A stretch of DNA of 64,000 nt from Saprospiraceae bacterium. GTDB lineage: Bacteria; Bacteroidota; Bacteroidia; Chitinophagales; Saprospiraceae. Positions 56,499 to 64,000 of the stretch are shown piece after piece. The stretch is taken from positions 124,001 to 188,000 of the forward strand of contig JADKGD010000004.1 in NCBI GenBank assembly GCA_016717145.1, given 5' to 3'. Both the position numbers and the translations under genes were made by a program. Every line of letters starts with the position of its first letter. The first letter of the stretch is position 1. A model generated the notes under the pieces. It did no database searches. It saw only the letters and a list, made by a program, of their open reading frames with translations, and was not told where the DNA came from.

Positions 56499-59400
56499 AT
56501 GAGAATTGATAGAATCCTGACCCTAATCTTCATTGCAATTTTTTCAATGCTGCATTTTAATGCCAACGCCCAAGCTGGTAGTAACGACCCTACCTTTACT
56601 TTTTTGACGACGGCACCTTTGGCGATGGCGAAGGGTTTAGTGACGCAGTCTGGTCAACAGCCATTCAGCCTGACGAAAAATCATTGTGGGGGGAGGATTC
56701 ACTTCTTACAATGGCACGACAAGAAACAGCATTGCCCGAGTGAATGTCAATGGCTCGCTGGATGCCGGCTTTAACCCCGGCACTGGGTTTAATGGTGTGG
56801 TCTATTCAACAAGCCTTCAGTCTGACGGAAAAATCATTGTGGGGGGAGAATTCACTTCTTTCAATGGCACGCCAAGAAGCCGCATTGCTCGCTTGAATGC
56901 AGATGGCACGTTGGATGCCAGCTTTAACCCTGGCACCGGGTTTGATTCTACGGTCAGGTCAACAAGCCTTCAGCCTGACGGAAAAATCATTGTGGGGGGG
57001 CAGTTCACATCTTTCAATGGCACGACAATAAACCATATTGCCCGCTTGAATGCAGATGGCACGCTGGATACCGGCTTTAACGTCGGCTCCGGGTTTAATT
57101 CTACGGTTTTTTCAATAACCCTTCAGCTTGACGGAAAAATCATGGTTGGGGGGCAGTTCACATCTTTCGACGGCACGCCAAGAAACAACATTGTCCGCTT
57201 GAATGCAGATGGCTCTCTGGATGCTGGCTTTAACGCCGGTCCCTTGTTTACTGGTACGGTCAGGTCAACAAGCCTTCAGCCTGACGGAAAAATAATTGTG
57301 GGGGGGGGCTTTAGTATTTTCGATGGCACGAACTTATCCCAATGCATTGCCCGCTTGAATGCAGATGGCTCTCGGGATGCAGGCTTTAACGCTGGCGTCG
57401 TTAGTAATGGTTCCGTGGTCTATTCAACACACCTTCTGCCTGACGGAAAAATCATTGTTGGGGGAGACCCCATGCTTTTCAATGGCATGCAAAGATACGG
57501 CATTGTCCGCTTGAATACAAATGGCTCGCTGGATGCCATCTTTAACCCCAACGTCGGTGGTGGTCTTGTAGTCTATTCAACAAGCCTTCTGCCTGACGGA
57601 AAAATCATAGCGGGGGGGAACTTCAGTTCTTTAAATGGCGCGCCAAGAAGCTGCATTGGTCGCCTGAATGCAGATGGCTCGCTGGATGCCAGCTTTAACC
57701 ACGGCGCCGCGTTTAATAATCACGTCTATTCAACAAGCTTACAGCCTGACGGAAAAATCATTGCAGGGGGGAACTTCACTACTTTTAATGGCACGTTTAC
57801 AAGATACATTGCCCGATTGAATTCAGATGGAACGAGGATGCCGGCTTTAACCCCTGGCTTTGGGTTTACTGATAGGGTCAGGTCAACAAGCCTTCAGCCT
57901 GACGGAAAAATCATTGTGGGGGGAGAATACACTTTTTTCAATGGCACGTCAAGAAACTACATAGCCCGCTTGAATGCAGATGGCTCGCTGGATGCCGGCT
58001 TTAACCCCGGCACTGGCTTTGATTGGTTTGTCTTTTCAACAAGCCTTCAGCCTGACGGAAAAATCATTGTGGGGGGGCACTTCACATCTTTCAATGGCAC
58101 GCCAAGAAACCGCATTGTCCGCTTGAATGCAGATGGCTCGCTGGATACCGGCTTTAACCCCGGCACCGGTTTTAATAATGCGGTCAGGTCAATAACCCTT
58201 CAGCCTGACGGAAAAATCATTGTGGGGGGAGATTTCACATCTTTCAATGGCACAACAGGAAGAAACCGCATTGTCCGCTTGAATGCAGATGGCTCGCTGG
58301 ATTCCGGCTTTATCCCCGGCACCGGTTTTCAGAATGCGGTCTTTTCAACAACCCTTCAGCCTGACGGAAAAATCATAGTAGGGGGAAACTTCACATCTTT
58401 CAATGGCACGCCAAGAACCGGCATTGCCCGCTTGAATGCAGATGGCTCGCTGGATACCGGCTTTAACCCCGGCACCGGTTTTAACAGTGGGGTCAGGTCA
58501 ACACGCCTTCTGCCCGACGGAAAAATCATGGTAGGAGGAGGCTTCACTTCTTTCAATGGCACGCCAAGAACCGCCATAGCCCTCTTGAATGCAGATGGCT
58601 CGCTGGATGCCAGCTTTAACCCCGGCACCGGGTTTAATGGTATTGTCTGGTCAACAAGCCTTCAGCCTGACGGGAAAATCATTATGGGGGGGGAATTCAC
58701 TTCTTTCAATGGTACGATAAGGCATAGAATAGCAAGGTTGTTGGGTTCGACTTGCAATATCAATATCTCATCTGTCACACCTACACATGAAACATGTCCC
58801 AATGCAAACAATGGAGGTCTTACAGTTGTAGCCACTTGTAGTTCATGTACCAATGGCGCAGCCGACATCAGGTATTCAATAAATAACACTGACTTTAGCA
58901 ACACCACAGGTATCTTCACCGGATTAGCGGATGGTACTTATACAATATATGTGAGAGATTTGAACAACATCACTTGTACAGATACTGATGGACCACATGT
59001 CATCAATGCTGGAGTGGATAATACCGTCGGCTTGCCTTCATCTACACCAACATTGTGTATCAATACATCATTAACTGATATTACACATTCTACCACAGGC
59101 GCTACAGGTATAGGCACAGCTACGGGTCTACCTAATGGAGTATCAGCTGCTTGGGTAAGTAATATAATCACTCTAAGTGGTACACCATCTGTTTCAGGCA
59201 CATTCAATTACAGCATTCCTCTTACTGGCGGATGTGGAAGTATTGATGCAACAGGAACGATCACGGTAAGTCCTTTGAATACCGTGGGTACTCCTTCATC
59301 CACACCGACATTGTGTATCAATACATCTTTGACTAATATCACACATTCTACTACAGGCACCATAGGCATAGGCGGAGCTACTGGTCTCCCTATCGGAGTA

Positions 59401-62400
59401 TCAGCTGCTTGGTCAAGTAATATGATCACCATCAGTGGTACGCCTTCGGTTTCAGGCACATTCAATTACAGTATACCACTGACAGGCGGATGCGGAAGTG
59501 TGAATGCAACCGGAACGATCACGGTAAGTCCTTTGAATACATCTGGCTCGCCTTCATCCACACCAACTGTAATAATAAATACTGCTTTATCACCATCAAT
59601 TACACATACTACAACAAGCGCCACGGGTATAGGCACCGCTACTGGTCTCCCTACCGGAGTATCAGCTGCTTGGTCAAGTAATTCAATCACCATAAGTGGT
59701 ACACCATCTGTTTTAGGTACTTTTAATTACAGCATTCCTCTGACAGGTGGTTGCGGAATAGTAAATGCCACAGGTACTATTACAGTTAATCCAGAACCAC
59801 CAACAACCTTGGGCACTTATCCAAATACCTCCGTGGTATCAGGTACAAACATCGTAATAAGCCCGAGTGCTGCCCCAACAGGCACCACATCAGCTGTTGC
59901 TTATACCAACAGTAATTTTACAGGGTTACTTACGGTGAACCCAACTACGGGAGCTGTAACCGTTACTGGTGCCAAACAAGCCGGAACTTTTACTGTAACG
60001 GTGCAGGCTTTTGGAATTGGCACAGCAACCACCACATTTACACTTACGGTTACTAATCCAATATGTAGTCAGGGTTTATTTACTGGAACCACAAATATCA
60101 GTGTTGGTACTAATCCCATTTTAGTTGCTATCGGAGATTTTAACGGGGATGGCAATCAGGATTTTGCTACCACAAATGATAACGCTTCTAGTGTCTCCAT
60201 CCGTTTAGGTAATGGATTGGGAGAATTTAGCGGAACTACCAACGTCAGTGTTGGTTCAAATCCTCGGTCAGTTGCCTTTGGCGACTTTAACGGGGATGGG
60301 ATACAAGATTTTGCTGCCGCAAATCATGGCTCTGGTACTGTCTCCATCCGTTTAGGGAATGGATTGGGTGGATTTAGTGGAACCACCAATGTCAGCGTTG
60401 ATTCAGGTCCTCGATCAGTTGCTATCGGAGACTTTAATGGGGATGGGAGGCAAGATTTTGCTACCGCAAATGAATTCTCTAATACTGTCTCCATCCGTTT
60501 AGGGAATGGCTCTGGAGGATTTAGTGGAACTACCAACGTTTCTGTTGGTTCAGGTCCACTTTCAGTTGCTATCGGCGATTTTAACGGGGATGGTAATCAG
60601 GATTTTGCTGTCGCAAATGCTGGCTCTACTACTGTCTCTATCCGCTTAGGGAATGGCTCGGGAGGATTTAGTGGAACCACCAACATCGGTGTTGGATCGT
60701 CTCCATTTTCAGTAGCCATCGGAGACTTTAACGGGGATGGCAATCAGGATTTTGCTGCCGCAAATTATAGCTCTAATACTGTCTCTATCCGCTTAGGGAA
60801 TGGCTCGGGAGGATTTAGTGGATCCACCAACATCGCTGTTGGAACAAATCCATATTCAGTTGCCATCGGAGACTTTAACGGCGATGGCAATCAGGATTTT
60901 GCTGCCGCAAATCAAGGCAGTGCTTCAGTTTCCATCCGCTTAGGGAATGGCTCTGGAGGATTTAGTGGAACCACCGAAGTCGCTGTTGGAGCGACTACAA
61001 CTTCAGTTGCCATTGGCGACTTTAACGGGGATGGCAAGCACGATTTTGCAACCGCAAATTATAGTTCTAATATTGTCTCCATCCGCTTAGCAAGTGGTAA
61101 TGAAATTAATGTACAAGGCAATGCCATTGGTATTGCAGATGGCGATATAACCCCATCAACTTCTGATCATACCGATTTTGGAAGTGTAAATGTGGGCAGT
61201 AATCTTGTGCGCACTTATACCATCCAAAATACTGGAACAACCAGCTTAACGGCTAGTTCAATTACCATGACCGGGGGAGATGCTGCTATGTTTACTATTG
61301 GCGCATTAACACCTGCATCACCAATACCCAGTCTGGGCTCTGCAACCTTTACGGTAACCTTTACACCTGCATCAGCAGGATTAAAAACTGCAACTATAAC
61401 TATAAACAATGATGATTGTGATGAAGCGGTGTACGATTTTGCACTACAAGGAACGGGAGCAATAGAATGTGTATCGCCTACAATCACATGTCCTGCAAAC
61501 ATCAGTGTAAACAATATACCAAATCTGTGTAACGCAGCAGTAAACTATACCGCCACGGTAACAGGTAATCCGGCTGCGGTTGTAAGCTACACGTTCTCAG
61601 GTGCTACAACTGGTTCAGGTTCTGGCACCGGCTCGGGTTCAACATTTAATAAAGGCGTTACCACGGTAACCATCAACGCAACCAATGTCTGTGGCAATGT
61701 GAATTGCAGCTTTGATGTTACGGTTGTAGATACTGAGGCACCAATAACACCAACGATAGCGAATGCGACGGGCGAATGTTCTGTAACAGTAAGCGCACCG
61801 ACGACAACAGATGTTTGTGCTGGAACGATAACTGGTACAACAACGGATCCTTTAACATATAATACACAAGGAACCTATACGATCACCTGGACATTTAACG
61901 ATGGAAATGGTAATAGTACGACAGCGATGCAAACAGTGATAGTGGATGACGTTACAGCACCTGTAACACCAACGATAGCTAATGCTATGGGCGAATGTTC
62001 TGTAACAGTAACGGCACCAACGACAACAGATGTTTGTGCTGGAACGATAACGGGTACAACAACGGATCCTTTATCATATAGCTAAACAAGGAACCTATAC
62101 GATCACTTGGACATTTGATGATGGAAATGGTAATAGTACTACCGCGAACCAAACAGTAATAGTAGATGACGTTACTGCACCAGTAACACCAACGATAGCG
62201 AATGCGATGGGCGAATGTTCTGTAACAGTAACGGCACCAACGACAACAGATGTTTGTGCTGGAACGATCGCGGGCACTACAACAGATCCTTTAACATATA
62301 GCACACAAGGAACCTATACGATCACATGGACATTTAACGATGGAAATGGTAATAGTACTACAGCGATGCAAACAGTGATAGTGGATGATGTTACAGCACC

Positions 62401-64000
62401 TGTAACACCAACGATAGCGAATGCTACTGGCGAATGTTCTGTAACAGTAACGGCACCGACGACAACAGATGTTTGTGCTGGAACGATAACTGGTACAACC
62501 ACAAACCCTTTAACATATAACACACAAGGAACCTTTACCATCACCTGGACATTTAACGATGGAAATGGTAACAGTACGACTGCTATGCAAACAGTGATAG
62601 TGGATGATGTGACACCACCAGTGATCACCTGTGCAGCGAATGTTACGGTCAATACCGCTGCCGGTTTATGTACAGCAAGTGGCGTGACATTAACCCCACC
62701 AACGGTAAGTGATAATTGTCCGAGCACTTCAAATAACGCTTTGGCATTCGATGGTGTTGATGATCATATAACCATGGGTGATGTAAATGCGGTCGATGGC
62801 ATTAGCCAAATGACAATTGAAGCCTGGGTTTATAGAACTAACACAAGTGGTTTTAACTCAATAGTAAACAAAACATTTAGTCAATCTGGGGATATTGGTA
62901 TCCAACTTCACTTATTTGATCCTAACGATGTTTACTTCCGCTTGGCCTCGGGAAGCGATGCTTTTGGCTACACAACAGGTAATCAAATACCAATCAATTC
63001 TTGGGTTCACATAGCAGCTGTGTTCGATGGTACAGCTACTGGTAATGCCAACAGAGTAAAAATTTATATTAATGGGGTTCAAAAAACTTTATCTTTTCTC
63101 GGAACAATTCCTTCGGTAACTCCAAACACAACTGCACCATTACAAATAGCTTTCCCTTCTCCAGGTGCTCAATACTGGAACGGAAAAATGGATGAGGTAA
63201 GAATATGGACAACTGCCAGGACGTCTACTCAGATACTAAGTAATTTTAATTCTGAACTCAATGCACAAGCCGGACTGCTTGCCTTATATCATTTTAATCA
63301 AGGAGTTGCCGGTGGTAATAATGTAGGCATAACTTCTGTAATTGATGCTTCAGGAAACGGATTGAATGGCACCTTAACAAATTCTGCGCTAACCGGATCC
63401 ACTTCAAACTGGGTAACAGGTCTATTAAGCGGTAGTAGTATTCCCACCAATGATGCACCTATCACATATCCGATAGGCATAACGTCTGTAACGTGGTCAG
63501 CAAATGATGGCAATGGAAATACTGCTACTTGTACACAAACTGTGACTGTAGTGGACAATCAAGCACCCGTAACACCAACGATAGCTAATGCGACGGGAGA
63601 ATGTTCTGTAACAGTAACGGCACCGACGACAACAGATGTTTGTGCAGGTACGATAACTGGTACAACCACAAACCCTTTAACATATAGCACACAAGGAACC
63701 TATACGATCACATGGACATTTAACGATGGAAATGGTAACAGTACGACTGCTAACCAAACAGTGATAGTAGATGATGTTACAGCACCAGTGATCACTTGTG
63801 CTCCTGGGATAAGCGTTAACACGACACTTGGGCTTTGTACCGCTACGGCTTTACTTAGTTATCCTACCATGACGGATAATTGCGTACTTCCTGGATTATT
63901 GGGCAATGCACTATCTTTTGATGGATTAAATGACCATACCGAACGTTCGCCATTGACAGGATTAAGTTCTGCTGATTTTACCTTTGAATTTTGGTTTAAA
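56499..64000 (+). CDS. Giant repeat-rich surface protein (partial, runs off the window; three frameshifts)
   Basis: The signal peptide starts at 56499 (MRIDRILTLIFIAIFSMLHF). The protein is at least 2,500 residues. Domains in order: about 14 delta-60-type repeats (LQPDGKIIVGGxFTSFNGT); three Ig-like putative repeats (STPTLCINTSLTDITHSTTG); seven FG-GAP/VCBS-type repeats (AIGDFNGDGNQDFAAAN); a choice-of-anchor D domain (FGSVNVGSNLVRTYTIQNTG); then HYR-like repeats (TIANATGECSVTVTAPTTTD), with LamG-type domains (ALAFDGVDDHITMGDVN) inserted. Single bases are missing near 56600-56605 and at 56675; one base is extra near 62083. The last frame is open to the window edge, so a T9SS domain may follow. 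It is probably an exported adhesin- or SprB-like surface protein; cargo status is inferred. Confidence 0.82.
56660..58740 (+). repeat. Delta-60-type tandem repeats, about 14 copies
   Basis: Each unit is about 47 codons and is strongly conserved in DNA, for example CAGCCTGACGGAAAAATCAT. Units differ mainly in the loop after GG and at the GTGF turn. One unit near 57830-57860 has a compensated frame change (DGTRMPALTPGFGF instead of DGTLDAGFNPGTGF). Confidence 0.85.
60085..61095 (+). repeat. FG-GAP-like tandem repeats, seven copies
   Basis: Units of about 46 codons repeat GDFNGDGNQDFAAAN and VSIRLGNGSGGFSG, with calcium-binding Asp residues in a DxDGxxD-like pattern. The encoded fold is a beta-propeller. 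DNA identity between units is high. Confidence 0.85.

Noticed and set aside
58356..59693. Several long minus-strand open frames opposite the giant protein
   Set aside because: They repeat the same residues (for example VPGLKPVSSEPSAFKRAM) because they are antisense to tandem repeats; no start signals or independent family match.
56660..61095. Possible CRISPR-like or satellite array because of regular DNA repeats
   Set aside because: The period is a multiple of three, the units encode known beta-propeller repeats, and no spacers of unrelated sequence lie between short repeats.

Overview
The window is AT-rich chromosomal DNA of a Bacteroidota bacterium, most likely of the Saprospiria or a nearby gliding/T9SS lineage (inference). 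Evidence: a PorX response regulator with a PglZ domain, two PorP/SprF proteins beside a PorE-like OmpA protein, secreted proteins with type IX secretion (T9SS) C-terminal domains, a giant adhesin-like protein, an nqrABCDEF sodium pump, and TAnnTTTG (-7) promoter boxes ahead of several genes.

Layout. 0-6 kb: batD, a TPR protein, a GNAT-like protein and glyA. 6-15 kb: a 599-residue repeat protein, an HD phosphohydrolase, porX, a SET protein, an EamA transporter and an EF-G paralog. 15-21 kb: DUF2279 protein, porP-porP-porE-like cluster, Dabb protein. 21-28 kb: complete nqr operon, in which NqrA carries an extra N-terminal membrane anchor. 28-37 kb: ATP-grasp protein, dcd and trxA, followed by the most interesting block: a two-gene ATPase+HNH cassette resembling the Septu (PtuAB) anti-phage system lies between intact trxA and a nearly identical 174-bp copy of the trxA 3' end. 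A third, older trxA-end remnant precedes the second of two paralogous T9SS-secreted proteins. 37-47 kb: FAD/Fe-S dehydrogenase, Fic protein with a palindromic operator candidate, recG, rbfA, and a YceI-porin-YceI cluster. 47-53 kb: scoA, SMR transporter, rpsF-rpsR-rplI, SGNH hydrolase, M48-like metallopeptidase, serC. 53-64 kb: LytTR regulator, a TPR sensor kinase, and a >7.5 kb repeat-rich surface protein that runs off the window.

Reading caution: about sixteen genes or gene segments are broken by a single missing base, mostly in short homopolymers, with the downstream frame perfectly conserved. Extra bases are rare. This includes genes where loss is unlikely (nqrF, porX). The pattern points to sequence or assembly error rather than mass pseudogenisation, so I annotate these genes over their full reconstructed extents. 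recG is different: it lacks about 22 bases inside a conserved helicase segment.

Non-coding structure: two copies of a 177-196 bp element with 20-bp terminal inverted repeats (MITE-like) lie 41 kb apart in opposite orientation; there are six clear terminators and a short repeat cluster near 56.3 kb. I saw no tRNA, rRNA, CRISPR array, transposase or integrase.
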